10,434 nt of DNA from CAYLHS01 sp964383535 (lineage in GTDB: Bacteria > Actinomycetota > Acidimicrobiia > Spongiisociales > UBA4744), in the NCBI GenBank assembly GCA_964383535.1, contig CAYLHS010000072.1:1-10434 (forward strand), in the 5' to 3' direction. Positions 1 to 6,870 of this stretch are shown here, piece after piece (position 1 is the stretch's first letter; the number at the start of each line of letters is the position of its first letter). Position numbers and translations under genes: made by a program. The notes below the pieces were generated by a model that worked only from the letters and a program-made list of their open reading frames with translations, did not search any database and was not told where the DNA came from.

Positions 1-1171
1 TGTCGGTGCTGATGCCGATCTCGGCGCCCATCCCGAACTCGGCGCCGTCGGTGAAGCGGGTCGACGCGTTCACATACACCGTTGCCGAGTCGACGCCGGC
101 GAGGAACGCCCGGGCGGTCGCTTCGTCCTCGGCGACGATGGCGTCGGAGTGTCCTGTTCCGTACGTGTTGACGTGGTCGATCGCCGCGTCGACGTCGTCG
201 ACCACCCTGATCGCCAGCACCAACGCCAAGTACTCCTCGTACCAGTCTTCCTCGGTCGCCGGTGTGGCCGAGCCGATCAGGCGACACGCGGTTTCGTCGC
301 CGCGCATCTCGACCCCTCGCCGGTCGAACACGTCCCCCATGGCCGGCAGGAACTGCTCGGCGATGTCCTTGTGCACGAGGAGTGTCTCCATGGCGTTGCA
401 CACGCCGGGTCGTTGGCATTTGGCGTTCTCGCTGATGTTGAGCGCCATGTCGAGGTCGGCGCTGGCGTCGACGTACGTGTGGCACACGCCCTTGTAGTGC
501 TTGATGACGGGCACCCGTGCCATCTCGCTGACGGCCCGGATCAGGCCTTCGCCGCCCCTGGGGATGATGAGATCCAGGTAGTCGGTCATCTCGCACATGA
601 CCCTGACGGCTTCCCTGTCGGTGGTCGGGATCAGCTGGATGGCGTTGTCCGGCAGGCCTTTCGTCGCACCGCCCCGCTGCATGGCCGCAGCGATGGCCAG
701 GTTGGAGTGGATGGCCTCCTTGCCACCGCGCAGGATCACCGCGTTGGACGTCTTGAAGCACAACGCAGCCGCATCGCATGTGACGTTGGGTCGCGATTCG
801 AAGATGATGCCGATGACGCCGATCGGGACCCGCACCTTGTGGATCTCGAGCCCGTTGGGCCGGGTGCGGGTGTCGAGCACGTCTCCGACCGGGTCGTCCA
901 GGGCTGCCACCTCGCGCAACCCTCCGATCATGCCGTCGATGCGTGCGTCGGTGAGGGTGAGACGGTCGAGCATCGCGGAGGACAGTCCGGCTTCGGTGCC
1001 TGCGGCGAGATCTTTGGCGTTCTCTTGTTGCAGGAATGCCCGCTGGGCGTCGAGTTCGCCGGCCATCGCTTCGAGGATCGTGTTCTTGTCGTCCGTCGAC
1101 AGCTTCGCCAGTGCGCGACTGGCCGCTCTTGCGGCCGCGCCGATCTTCAGTACCTGCTCTTCGACATTCAT
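1..1171 (-). CDS. proA: Gamma-glutamyl phosphate reductase (partial, C-terminus off the left edge)
   Basis: Reduces gamma-glutamyl phosphate to glutamate semialdehyde with NADPH, the second step of proline synthesis, in the cytoplasm. Reading the minus strand from the ATG at 1171 gives 390 residues before the window edge; the family is usually about 415-420, so roughly the last 25-30 are missing. The recognisable aldehyde-dehydrogenase-fold motifs are IGIIFESRPNVT near residue 120, ILRGGKEA near 146, IIPRGG near 202, the catalytic-cysteine segment KGVCHTYVD (Cys230) and NAKCQRPGVCNAMETLLV shortly after. The usual Thr in NAKTQRPG is Cys here. The start lies 5 nt after the proB stop, so the two genes are almost certainly co-transcribed and possibly translationally coupled. 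Identification rests on family motifs and synteny. Confidence 0.97.
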   Translation of the reverse strand, partial: MNVEEQVLKIGAAARAASRALAKLSTDDKNTILEAMAGELDAQRAFLQQENAKDLAAGTEAGLSSAMLDRLTLTDARIDGMIGGLREVAALDDPVGDVLDTRTRPNGLEIHKVRVPIGVIGIIFESRPNVTCDAAALCFKTSNAVILRGGKEAIHSNLAIAAAMQRGGATKGLPDNAIQLIPTTDREAVRVMCEMTDYLDLIIPRGGEGLIRAVSEMARVPVIKHYKGVCHTYVDASADLDMALNISENAKCQRPGVCNAMETLLVHKDIAEQFLPAMGDVFDRRGVEMRGDETACRLIGSATPATEEDWYEEYLALVLAIRVVDDVDAAIDHVNTYGTGHSDAIVAEDEATARAFLAGVDSATVYVNASTRFTDGAEFGMGAEIGISTD

Positions 1172-1176
1172 CGTTT

Positions 1177-2271
1177 TCACAGCACCACCATATTGTCTCG
1201 ATGGATCACTTCGCCATAGGTGCCGTCGGTGCGCCGGCCTTTGATGGCGTCGATGTCTTCGCTCGAGTACTCGACGAGCCCCCGCGCGAGGGACCGGCCG
1301 TCGGCCGATCGGATGTCGACCATCGCACCGACTTTGAACGTGCCGGTGACGGCCGCCACGCCGACGGGCAGCAGGCTTCTGCCCTGGTGGAGGGCTGCTG
1401 CGGCACCGTCGTCGACGACGAGATGGCCCTCAACCCGGTTGAAGAAGGCGATCCAGCGCTTCCGTTTCGAGATGTCGCCCGCCTTGGGAAGCAGCAGGGT
1501 ACCTTCGTCGGCGCCTTCGAAGATGCGCGCCAGGACGCCGGTCGTGCGACCATCGGCGATGACGACCGGGATTCCGTTGTGGGCGGCCGTCTGCGCGGCC
1601 TGGAGTTTCGAGCCCATGCCGCCTGTGGATACTCCGTCCTGCCGGTCGGCGACCAGCGCGAGGACGTCGTCGTCGACCTCTTTGATCAGCGAGACGCGAC
1701 GGGTCGTACCGTTGCCGTCCGGTTCCCGCAGACCGTCGGTGGAGCTGAGCAGCACCAGCGCGTCGGCATCGACCAGGATCGCGACCAGCGCTGCCAGCAG
1801 GTCGTTGTCGCCGAACTTGATCTCCTCGGTGGAGACGGCGTCGTTCTCGTTGATGATCGGGACGATCCGGTTTGCCAGAAGCTTGAGGAGCGTGTTGCGT
1901 GCGTTCAGGTGACGTTCGCGGTGTTTGAGCGTGTCGTGGGTCAGCAGCACCTGGCCGACGGGACAGTTGTTGGCTCCGAACAGTTCGTCGTAGACGCTCA
2001 TCAGGCGGATCTGCCCGACGGCGGCCGCCATCTGCAAGTCCGGCATGGCTTTGGGTCGTGTTTCCATGCCGAGTGCGTCGAGCCCTGCGGCGATCGCCCC
2101 CGAGGAGACGAACACAATCTCCCGGCCCTCGTGCTGGAAGCGTGACATCTCGTCGACGAGAGGCTTGAGGCGTTCACGGTCCGGCCGGCCGGTGCCTTGC
2201 ACGAGCACCCTGCTGCCCACCTTGACGACGATGCGTTTCGCTCCCCTGAGCGTCTCCCTGTGTTCTGTCAT
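1177..2271 (-). CDS. proB: Glutamate 5-kinase with PUA domain
   Basis: Phosphorylates glutamate with ATP to gamma-glutamyl phosphate, the first and normally proline-inhibited step of proline synthesis. The product is 364 residues, matching the usual length of about 365-370. The N-terminal amino-acid-kinase domain shows KVGSRVLV near residue 17, FVSSGAIAAG near 54, the glutamate-binding NENDAVSTEEIKFGDND near 140 and GGMGSKLQAA near 207. A C-terminal PUA domain starts around residue 270 (KRKRWIAFF onward). The open frame extends 20 codons further upstream, to 2331, but those residues are not family-like. I chose the ATG at 2271, where MTEHRETLRGAKRIVVKVGS begins; GGAG and AGGAG lie just upstream, though the nearer AGGAG abuts the start and is not ideally spaced. 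It is followed 5 nt later by proA. Confidence 0.96.
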   Translation of the reverse strand: MTEHRETLRGAKRIVVKVGSRVLVQGTGRPDRERLKPLVDEMSRFQHEGREIVFVSSGAIAAGLDALGMETRPKAMPDLQMAAAVGQIRLMSVYDELFGANNCPVGQVLLTHDTLKHRERHLNARNTLLKLLANRIVPIINENDAVSTEEIKFGDNDLLAALVAILVDADALVLLSSTDGLREPDGNGTTRRVSLIKEVDDDVLALVADRQDGVSTGGMGSKLQAAQTAAHNGIPVVIADGRTTGVLARIFEGADEGTLLLPKAGDISKRKRWIAFFNRVEGHLVVDDGAAAALHQGRSLLPVGVAAVTGTFKVGAMVDIRSADGRSLARGLVEYSSEDIDAIKGRRTDGTYGEVIHRDNMVVL

Positions 2272-2480
2272 CTCCTGCCCCGACTCCAAACGAGCATGAT
2301 CTGTCGAGGGTAGGCGAGGAACGCCGGGCAAGACACCGTGAGTGGGATTTTGCCGGGCACACCCCCCCTACCCCGGCCTTCGGCTGCGGTACCTTCCCCC
2401 CAACGCTCGCTTCGCTGGCTGGGGAACCAACGCAACCCGAGGGCGCGGCGCTCACCAACGGAGCTTGTGTGCAGCCCTGC
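2272..2480. other. Intergenic region upstream of proB
   Basis: This 209-nt stretch separates the reductase gene from proB; both are on the minus strand. It contains a C-rich segment (about 2360-2400) with CCTTCGGCTGC. It also holds an imperfect hairpin: CCCCAGC pairs with GTTGGGG when read on the minus strand (about 2398-2424), but there is no T-run after it, so I do not call it a terminator. I saw no clear -35/-10 pair for proB and no T-box or other amino-acid-responsive leader. Confidence 0.4.
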
Positions 2481-3029
2481 TCAGAGCTCGCCCGGAGGTG
2501 CGAACCGGTGGAAGGTCCGTCCCATCCCCGACCCGGCAATGCCCATGAGGATCTGGAGGAAGTCCTCCAAGGCCCGCGCCTGGCTGAGGTCGCCGACACG
2601 CACGGGGTCGTACCCGGCGTCACGGATCAACTGCTCCGTCGCCTCGGCGGCCTCTTCATCGCCGCAGTACATCCCGGTCGGCCGCACCCGCTGCCCGGCG
2701 ATCTCGCCATAGAGGCTGGCGAAGTCCGTATTGAACGCCTTGGAGACCGGCCCGTGCGTCCGAGCCTTGATCTGGTGGGCAAGCGACTCGAACCCCTCCG
2801 CGCGACCCCGAAAGGCGTTCGTGGCGTCGATGGCAGTCAACCCTTCAACACCCGTCACCCCGTCCAGTGCCGCGTCGATCGAACCCGACGGGACAGCAAC
2901 CACCACCACATCGCTGCCGGAGGCGTCGCCGCCCTCATGCCCGAGCGCCGTCATCTCATGACCCGCCGCCTCCCAGAGCCGTGCGAGCCCGCCACCAACG
3001 CTTCCTCGACCGATGACCGTGATCTTCAT
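2481..3029 (-). CDS. NADPH-dependent F420 reductase-like / NADP oxidoreductase
   Basis: A 182-residue Rossmann-fold protein of the F420-dependent NADP oxidoreductase superfamily, expected to move hydride between NADP(H) and a cofactor or small substrate in the cytoplasm. It begins MKITVIGRGSVGGGLARLWE, a textbook N-terminal dinucleotide fold with GxGxxG (GRGSVG). VVVVAVPSGSI follows near residue 45 and SKAFNTDF near 95, as in NpdG-type proteins, then a C-terminal segment with ALEDFLQILMGIAG. The start was chosen at 3029 because AAAGGAGG lies 6 nt upstream; the alternative ATG at 3035 directly abuts it. It diverges from the MarR-GNAT gene, which may control it. Substrate and true F420 dependence cannot be read from the sequence. 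Confidence 0.85.
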   Translation of the reverse strand: MKITVIGRGSVGGGLARLWEAAGHEMTALGHEGGDASGSDVVVVAVPSGSIDAALDGVTGVEGLTAIDATNAFRGRAEGFESLAHQIKARTHGPVSKAFNTDFASLYGEIAGQRVRPTGMYCGDEEAAEATEQLIRDAGYDPVRVGDLSQARALEDFLQILMGIAGSGMGRTFHRFAPPGEL

Positions 3030-3103
3030 GGGCATCCTCCTTTCGTCGCCTCTCGCACAACGCACGTACCGTCGCGAGGATTCCTGTCGCCACAGAATCA
3101 ATG

Positions 3104-3119
3104 TCTGACTATTGTCAGA
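3104..3119. promoter_or_regulatory. Palindromic operator candidate in front of the MarR-GNAT gene
   Basis: TCTGAC and GTCAGA form perfect 6-bp arms around TATT. The site lies 5 nt before the preferred ATG at 3125, within the divergent region between the MarR-type gene and the reductase gene. MarR regulators normally bind such short palindromes near their own promoters, so autoregulation is a reasonable inference. TATTGT inside the site could serve as a weak -10 box. Confidence 0.55.
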
Positions 3120-3124
3120 GAATC

Positions 3125-4018
3125 ATGGATGACAGCACCCGGGGCACCATCGACACGGTTCGCTCCTTCAACCGGGCCGTCACAACTCGCCTCGGCGTCA
3201 TGTCGGACAGCTTCCTCGGCCGCGGCCGGCCCCTCGGCGAGGCCCGAGTTCTCTGGGAGGTCGGCCCCGAGGGCGTCGAGATCCGCAGCCTCCGGTCGAG
3301 ACTCGATCTCGACTCCGGATATCTCAGCCGTCTGCTGCGCTCGTTGGAGTCCGCCGGCCTCGTGATCGTGGAACAGAGCGACCGTGACCACCGGGTGCGA
3401 CAGGCACGCCTGACACGCAAAGGCCTGCAGGAGCGAGCGACGCTCGACGCTCGGTCCGATGCGTTCGCAGCATCACTCCTCGACCCGCTCAATGAACGCC
3501 AGCGCCGGCGCCTGACCGCCGCGATGGCAGACGTCGAACGGCTCCTCACCGCCAGCCTCGTCATGTTCGACGTGACAGACCCGAGATCACCGGACGCCAC
3601 CTCGTGTCTCGACCGCTACTACGCCGAGATCGACGAACGATTCGAGGCGGGCTTCCACGTCGAGCACTCACTCGTGCCCGATCCGGGTGAGTTCACGCCG
3701 CCCAGGGGCCTCTTCCTCGTCGCACGGCTGCGAAGTGATCCGGTCGGATGTGGCGCTCTCAAGCTGCGCGGCGCCGGCCCTGCCGACATCAAACGGATGT
3801 GGGTCGATCCCGCCGTCCGGGGCCTCGGCGTCGGGAGACGACTGCTCTCGGAACTCGAGCGGCACGCGGCCGAACGCGGTGTGACAACAGTCCGGCTCGA
3901 AACGAACCGTGCGCTCGTGGAAGCCATCGCGATGTATCGCAGCGCCGGGTATGAAGAGGTCGACGCGTTCAACGACGAACCGTACGGCGATCACTGGTTC
4001 AGCAAACATCTCGCCTGA
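3125..4018 (+). CDS. MarR-type HTH regulator fused to GNAT N-acetyltransferase
   Basis: A 297-residue two-domain protein. Residues 1-145 are a MarR winged helix: LGEARVLWEV near 38, the recognition-helix region LDLDSGYLSRLLRSLESAGL around 60-80, and a wing with SDRDHRVRQARLTRKG. Residues about 155-297 are a GNAT fold with the acetyl-CoA motif RGLGVG at 232-237 in MWVDPAVRGLGVGRRLL, then ETNRALVEAIAMYRSAGYEEV. This architecture is a known family annotated as bifunctional HTH regulator/GNAT acetyltransferase; the acetylated substrate is unknown. The frame also has an ATG at 3101. I prefer 3125 because MDDSTRGTIDTVRSFNR matches the usual N-terminus and because 3101 would place the palindrome inside the gene. 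Neither start has a clear ribosome-binding site, so leaderless translation is possible. Confidence 0.9.
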   Translation: MDDSTRGTIDTVRSFNRAVTTRLGVMSDSFLGRGRPLGEARVLWEVGPEGVEIRSLRSRLDLDSGYLSRLLRSLESAGLVIVEQSDRDHRVRQARLTRKGLQERATLDARSDAFAASLLDPLNERQRRRLTAAMADVERLLTASLVMFDVTDPRSPDATSCLDRYYAEIDERFEAGFHVEHSLVPDPGEFTPPRGLFLVARLRSDPVGCGALKLRGAGPADIKRMWVDPAVRGLGVGRRLLSELERHAAERGVTTVRLETNRALVEAIAMYRSAGYEEVDAFNDEPYGDHWFSKHLA

Positions 4019-4096
4019 ACGCAACAGCCCCCGCTTCTGGCGTGAGCCGGGCAGACAATATCGACCGAACTCACACAAGAGTGGGTCTGATCGAAT

Positions 4097-4151
4097 CTCA
4101 CCGAGTCTTAAGGGTGCCTTCACCCAGACTTCATCCGAGGAGTGCATAGTG
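4097..4151 (+). promoter_or_regulatory. Cassette A promoter: four 11-bp-spaced repeats plus -10 box
   Basis: CTCA (4097), TTAA (4108), TTCA (4119) and TTCA (4130) are spaced at 11 bp, followed after 11 nt by CATAGTG (4145-4151), the -10-like box. There is no consensus -35 element; its place is covered by the third and fourth repeats. The TTAA unit makes this the least regular array of the family. The layout fits activation by an OmpR/PhoB-type regulator, which is an inference. Confidence 0.65.
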
Positions 4152-4154
4152 AGA

Positions 4155-4246
4155 GTGTTCAAGAGATCGATATCGAGATCCTGAACACACAACTCATCCT
4201 CCCTTCCCTCCCAACAGCGCCCCCGACAAAGGGGGCGCTTTCTTTG
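4155..4246 (+). ncRNA. Small RNA, cassette A (5' hairpin, C-rich linker, terminator)
   Basis: Predicted RNA of about 90 nt starting near 4155-4158, 5-8 nt after the -10 box. The 5' part folds into a long hairpin: GTGTTCA (4155-4161) pairs with TGAACAC (4182-4188). Inside it are further pairs, two consecutive G-A mismatches (4165-4166 against 4177-4178) and an ATAT loop (4170-4173). Next comes an unpaired C-rich stretch (4193-4212) containing CCTCC and CCCTCCC, then the terminator. The segment 4139-4213 differs from cassette D by only 4 of 75 positions. The RNA ends about 50 nt before the 3' end of the opposing glycosidase gene, so it is not a leader. It could instead be a 3' antisense if it reads through. 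Confidence 0.7.
4216..4246 (+). terminator. Intrinsic terminator of cassette A
   Basis: AGCGCCCCC (4216-4224) pairs perfectly with GGGGGCGCT (4231-4239) around the loop GACAAA, followed by TTTCTTT. The stem and loop are identical to those of cassette B. Confidence 0.85.
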
Positions 4247-4294
4247 GCGGGATGCTCCGGAGCGGTGGGGCAGGCCTCTTCGAAGCTGGACGTC

Positions 4295-5572
4295 TCAGGA
4301 TCTGTGCGTCCCGATGCGGAAGACAGGTTGCCCCAGCATGGCGTGGTGTCCGATGACGGCCGCAGCGGCACTCCACCCCTGCGGGTGCACGCCGCCGGGT
4401 GTGAACGTCTTGCCGTCCAGGTACTCGGGGAACGACCATGCGTCGGCATCGTCGTAGGGAAGGGCATTGGCGGCGTCCAGCCCTGCGAGCAGCTTCTGGG
4501 CTTGGTCCGACCTGCCCCTGCCGGCGAGGTCGGCGACGTAGAAGCCGGTGATCAACGGCCAGAGCCCACCGTTCTGATACGCGAACGGTTGGTTGCGGAA
4601 CGTGTAGGAGAACATCGTCTGGAGTTCCTCCCATGCCCGGTCGAGCGGTTCGATCACCGGATGGAATGCCGGAAGGAGCGGCATCTCCGGATCGACCAGC
4701 TCGGTCTGGATGTAGGTGTCTACCTCGGCCCGTTGGCTGTCGTCCGCAACATCGAGTAGTGACACCAGCACGTTGGCGAACGCATCGAACCGATAGCCGT
4801 AGCCCATCGGGGAGAAGTACGGCATCCAGTAGCTGGCGTGGCGCTCCTCGGCGGCACGCTGCCCCTGCTTCCACATTGTCTCGTGGTAGGCGTCGCCGGG
4901 CGGCCCGTCATCGTCCGTGAACCAGAAGTTCGCACGGATCAGATGGCGGAGCCGGCTCGACTTCTCCTCGAGGCCATGGTCGACAGAGCCGTGCAGGTGG
5001 GCGTGGAACGCACCGAGACAACGCTGCGCCTGGAGGTAGAGGACCTGGTCGTAGAGAACGTAGCCCTGATGCACGTACTCGTCGGCCCAGTCTCCGGTTG
5101 CCGGCACCCACAGGAGCCCCCGGGTGTTGAACTCCCATGCACCGAGGAGAAAGCCGACCTTCTCGATGGCGGGAAGCATCCGGAGAAGGAAGTCATCATC
5201 GCCGGTCGCTTTCCAGTACTCGCCGCAGGCGACCAGGAACCAGAGGTCCGCATCGACCCTCCCTGCCGTTCCGCCGTAGCTGACCCGGTGTGCCGTGGGA
5301 TCGACGTTGCTGGGTATCTCACCGTGCGCGCCCTGCTGTTCGGCCAGCGTTTCGAGGGTCCGTCGTGTCGTCTCGACGAGATCGGGATCACCGGTGAGGA
5401 GGGCGGCAAGACTGAGGATTCCCCCATCACGGGCCCAGATCCGGCGGTAGTTGTCACGATCGATCGGGGCTGCGACGAACCCGTACTCCGTGACGCATCG
5501 CTTCAGCAGCCCCACAGCCTCGCGGTAACCTTCGTCGCTTGGTTCTTTCGGGGACGAGTGATCTGTCGCCAC
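4295..5572 (-). CDS. GH100/six-hairpin glycosidase (invertase- or amylo-alpha-1,6-glucosidase-like)
   Basis: A 425-residue soluble protein with no signal peptide, so probably cytoplasmic. It has the hallmarks of an (alpha/alpha)6-barrel glycosidase: RRIWARDGGI near residue 43-52, GRVDADLWFLVACGEYW near 105-120, TGDWADEY at 159-166, a second-half NGGLWPLITGFYVADL near 345, and PEYLDGK with HPQGWSAAA near the C-terminus. This pattern fits GH100 (neutral/alkaline invertases) and the related debranching-enzyme group; invertase-like action on sucrose or a glucoside is inferred. The acidic residues in WARDG and GDWADEY are candidates for catalysis. The start is a GTG at 5572; only a weak AGGTAGG precedes it, but no later in-frame ATG keeps the WARDG motif. 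The gene faces cassette A and is divergent from cassette B, which starts about 50 nt from its start codon. Confidence 0.8.
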   Translation of the reverse strand: MATDHSSPKEPSDEGYREAVGLLKRCVTEYGFVAAPIDRDNYRRIWARDGGILSLAALLTGDPDLVETTRRTLETLAEQQGAHGEIPSNVDPTAHRVSYGGTAGRVDADLWFLVACGEYWKATGDDDFLLRMLPAIEKVGFLLGAWEFNTRGLLWVPATGDWADEYVHQGYVLYDQVLYLQAQRCLGAFHAHLHGSVDHGLEEKSSRLRHLIRANFWFTDDDGPPGDAYHETMWKQGQRAAEERHASYWMPYFSPMGYGYRFDAFANVLVSLLDVADDSQRAEVDTYIQTELVDPEMPLLPAFHPVIEPLDRAWEELQTMFSYTFRNQPFAYQNGGLWPLITGFYVADLAGRGRSDQAQKLLAGLDAANALPYDDADAWSFPEYLDGKTFTPGGVHPQGWSAAAAVIGHHAMLGQPVFRIGTHRS

Positions 5573-5623
5573 GCACCCAACCTACCTGCCAGGTCCGTGA
5601 GCTCCGAACGGGCCGTCGACAAT

Positions 5624-5678
5624 CTCATGAGGTTCTCAGGTTCACCTCACCGCACTCTCATGTGCATCGGTCATAGTG
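5624..5678 (+). promoter_or_regulatory. Cassette B promoter: four 11-bp-spaced CTCA repeats plus -10 box
   Basis: This is the most regular array: CTCA at 5624, 5635, 5646 and 5657, all identical, then 11 nt and CATAGTG (5672-5678). It includes GGTTCACC, which resembles half of the PhoP-type boxes known in actinobacteria. The array starts 51 nt upstream of the divergent glycosidase GTG, so the same regulator could influence that gene as well. Confidence 0.7.
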
Positions 5679-5683
5679 ATCAT

Positions 5684-5763
5684 GTCAAGCAGGGACTCCA
5701 TCGAGGGGTTCCGAACATCTCCCTTCCCTCCAAGCGCCCCCGACAAAGGGGGCGCTCTCCTTT
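5684..5763 (+). ncRNA. Small RNA, cassette B
   Basis: Predicted RNA of about 80 nt. The 5' part differs in sequence from cassettes A and D but still folds: GGGACTCC (5692-5699) pairs, with two G-U pairs, with GGGGTTCC (5705-5712) around ATCGA, flanked by ATGT/ACAT. It is followed by the C-rich TCTCCCTTCCCTCC (5718-5731) and the terminator. It lies about 40 nt upstream of the membrane-protein gene on the same strand. It could therefore be an independent sRNA or a terminated leader of that gene. Confidence 0.62.
5733..5763 (+). terminator. Intrinsic terminator of cassette B
   Basis: AGCGCCCCC (5733-5741) pairs with GGGGGCGCT (5748-5756) around GACAAA, followed by CTCCTTT. The T-run is interrupted, so some read-through into the next gene is possible. 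Confidence 0.75.
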
Positions 5764-5804
5764 GGCCGATTCGTGCCATGTAGTGTCGGTGCGGGAGGTG
5801 GGCC

Positions 5805-6515
5805 ATGCCAGGTCACGAAAGCGCTTCGATTCAGCAGCCCGATACTTCGTGGAAGGCAATCTACAGGGCGGGTGCCATCTGCACGGCGATCGCCGTCATC
5901 ATGTACGTGTCGGCGCTCATCATGGTGATAGTCGTTCCAGCAGCACCGTCATCGGGCGGCGCCGAAGTGCTCGAGTACGTCCACGCCAATCGCACGAGCT
6001 ACCTCATCAATCAGATCCTCTGGGTCGCGCCCAGCCTGCTGCTGATCGTCACGTTCCTCGCCCTGACCGTTGCGTTCTATCGGCTGAACCACAGCCTCGG
6101 GCTCGTCGCCGGCGCTGTCGGCGTCCTCTCCTGGGCCGTATCCCTCGCGTTGCCGACGACCGGTGGCGGAGCTACGGCCATGGTCCTGCTCAGTGATCGC
6201 TACGTGGCTGCCACCGGCGCGGTACGAGGCGCCTTCGTCGGTGCCGCCGAGGCGCTGCTCGCCCAGAACGAGGTCCCGGCGGCCATCGGCATCATGCAGA
6301 CGCTCGGCATTCTGCTCATCGCGCTCTTGATGCTCAAGGGAACCCGCTTCAGAGGACTCGCCTGGTTCGGCGTCGCCACCGGTGTCATCGGCATCGTCTC
6401 GGAAGCGCTCCGCCCGATGATCGGCTCCATCTACGCCATCTATGGGACGCTGCTCTTCATCTGGATGATCTGGGTTGCCGCGACGCTCTGGAGACTGGGC
6501 AACGAGGCACCGTAG
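5805..6515 (+). CDS. Six-helix integral membrane protein, DUF4386-like
   Basis: A 236-residue protein with about six transmembrane segments, near residues 21-46, 68-92, 98-118, 160-180, 184-203 and 208-230. There is an external or internal loop with the LEYVHANRTSYLIN pattern after the first helix. Helix arrangement, length and this loop resemble the uncharacterised DUF4386 family; that link is from memory of the pattern and is tentative. No catalytic motif is visible. Translation starts at the ATG at 5805, with a strong GGGAGG 6 nt upstream (5793-5798). Cassette B and its terminator lie directly upstream, so its expression could depend on read-through from that promoter. Function unknown. 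Confidence 0.8.
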   Translation: MPGHESASIQQPDTSWKAIYRAGAICTAIAVIMYVSALIMVIVVPAAPSSGGAEVLEYVHANRTSYLINQILWVAPSLLLIVTFLALTVAFYRLNHSLGLVAGAVGVLSWAVSLALPTTGGGATAMVLLSDRYVAATGAVRGAFVGAAEALLAQNEVPAAIGIMQTLGILLIALLMLKGTRFRGLAWFGVATGVIGIVSEALRPMIGSIYAIYGTLLFIWMIWVAATLWRLGNEAP

Positions 6516-6612
6516 CCGCGGGCGGGAACGACCCCTCCCGATATCAGGCCTCAGCTCGACGCCACCTCCCCAACATTCCCACGGAAGAAGACGGGACGAC
6601 ACAGTCCAGATT

Positions 6613-6667
6613 CTCAGAAAGTCCTTAGCTTCATCTCATCACAGCCTTATGGAGCCGGTACATAGTG
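6613..6667 (+). promoter_or_regulatory. Cassette C promoter: four 11-bp-spaced repeats plus -10 box
   Basis: CTCA (6613), CTTA (6624), CTCA (6635) and CTTA (6646), then exactly 11 nt and CATAGTG (6661-6667). The spacers AGTC and ACAGC are shared with cassette E, so these two promoters are close relatives. Confidence 0.7.
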
Positions 6668-6672
6668 ACATC

Positions 6673-6722
6673 AATCTCATCCCTTCCCACCCAAAGCGCC
6701 CCCTCCGGGGGGCGCTTTCCCT
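6673..6722 (+). ncRNA. Small RNA, cassette C (shortest form)
   Basis: Predicted RNA of only about 50 nt: a few 5' bases, the C-rich CTCATCCCTTCCCACCC (6676-6692), and the terminator hairpin. It lacks the 5' hairpin of A, B and D, so the common core of the family appears to be the C-rich stretch plus the terminator. It lies 150 nt upstream of the lipoprotein gene on the same strand, so a leader role is possible but less natural than for cassette B. Confidence 0.6.
6693..6722 (+). terminator. Intrinsic terminator of cassette C
   Basis: AAAGCGCCCCC (6693-6703) pairs with GGGGGCGCTTT (6708-6718), an 11-bp stem with a 4-nt loop, followed by CCCT. The T-run is partly inside the stem. Confidence 0.75.
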
Positions 6723-6840
6723 ACCTGGCCGGAACATGCGTTCCGCGTCGCGTAGGGACAAGACGGGCGGGCGTGGCGCCAACCCGCCGCGAGAAACAGG
6801 TCCTGTTGCGACCCACCCGGGGTAGGTTGTGATGGCTAGT

Positions 6841-6855
6841 CGGCCGGCCGGCCGG
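6841..6855 (+). repeat. CGGC tandem run before the lipoprotein gene
   Basis: CGGCCGGCCGGCCGG is a short self-complementary tandem repeat immediately upstream of the Shine-Dalgarno sequence at 6858. It could fold into small hairpins in the 5' untranslated region; no function is assigned. Confidence 0.5.
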
Positions 6856-6870
6856 TCGGGAGGGATCGTG

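Noticed and set aside
149..1219. Long plus-strand frame opposite proA (also 1036-2145 opposite proB)
   Set aside because: These are antisense shadows of clearly recognisable proA and proB; their residues (rich in D, R, V, H) show no family pattern.
2398..2424. Hairpin CCCCAGC/GTTGGGG as terminator of the reductase gene
   Set aside because: The stem is only 7 bp with a large loop and a G-U pair, and purines rather than T follow on the minus strand.
4149..4184. Micro-ORF starting at GTG in cassette A (VRVFKRSISRS), preceded by GGAG, with a parallel in cassette D
   Set aside because: All coding differences between A and D would change the amino acid, while the RNA fold is kept. GGAG is absent in B and altered in F, and in C the frame would run through the terminator. 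A -10 box reading explains the exact spacing in all copies better.
4155..4246. Known 6C RNA of actinobacteria
   Set aside because: 6C has two hairpins with C-runs in the loops. Here the C-rich stretch is a linker and the C-runs are in the terminator stem, so the architecture differs.
4838..6196. 452-residue plus-strand frame across the glycosidase gene and cassette B
   Set aside because: It is antisense to the glycosidase and passes through the cassette B promoter and terminator into another frame of the membrane-protein gene; no domain is visible.
5949..6602. 217-residue minus-strand frame
   Set aside because: It is complementary to the six-helix membrane protein, which has a strong ribosome-binding site and coherent helices.
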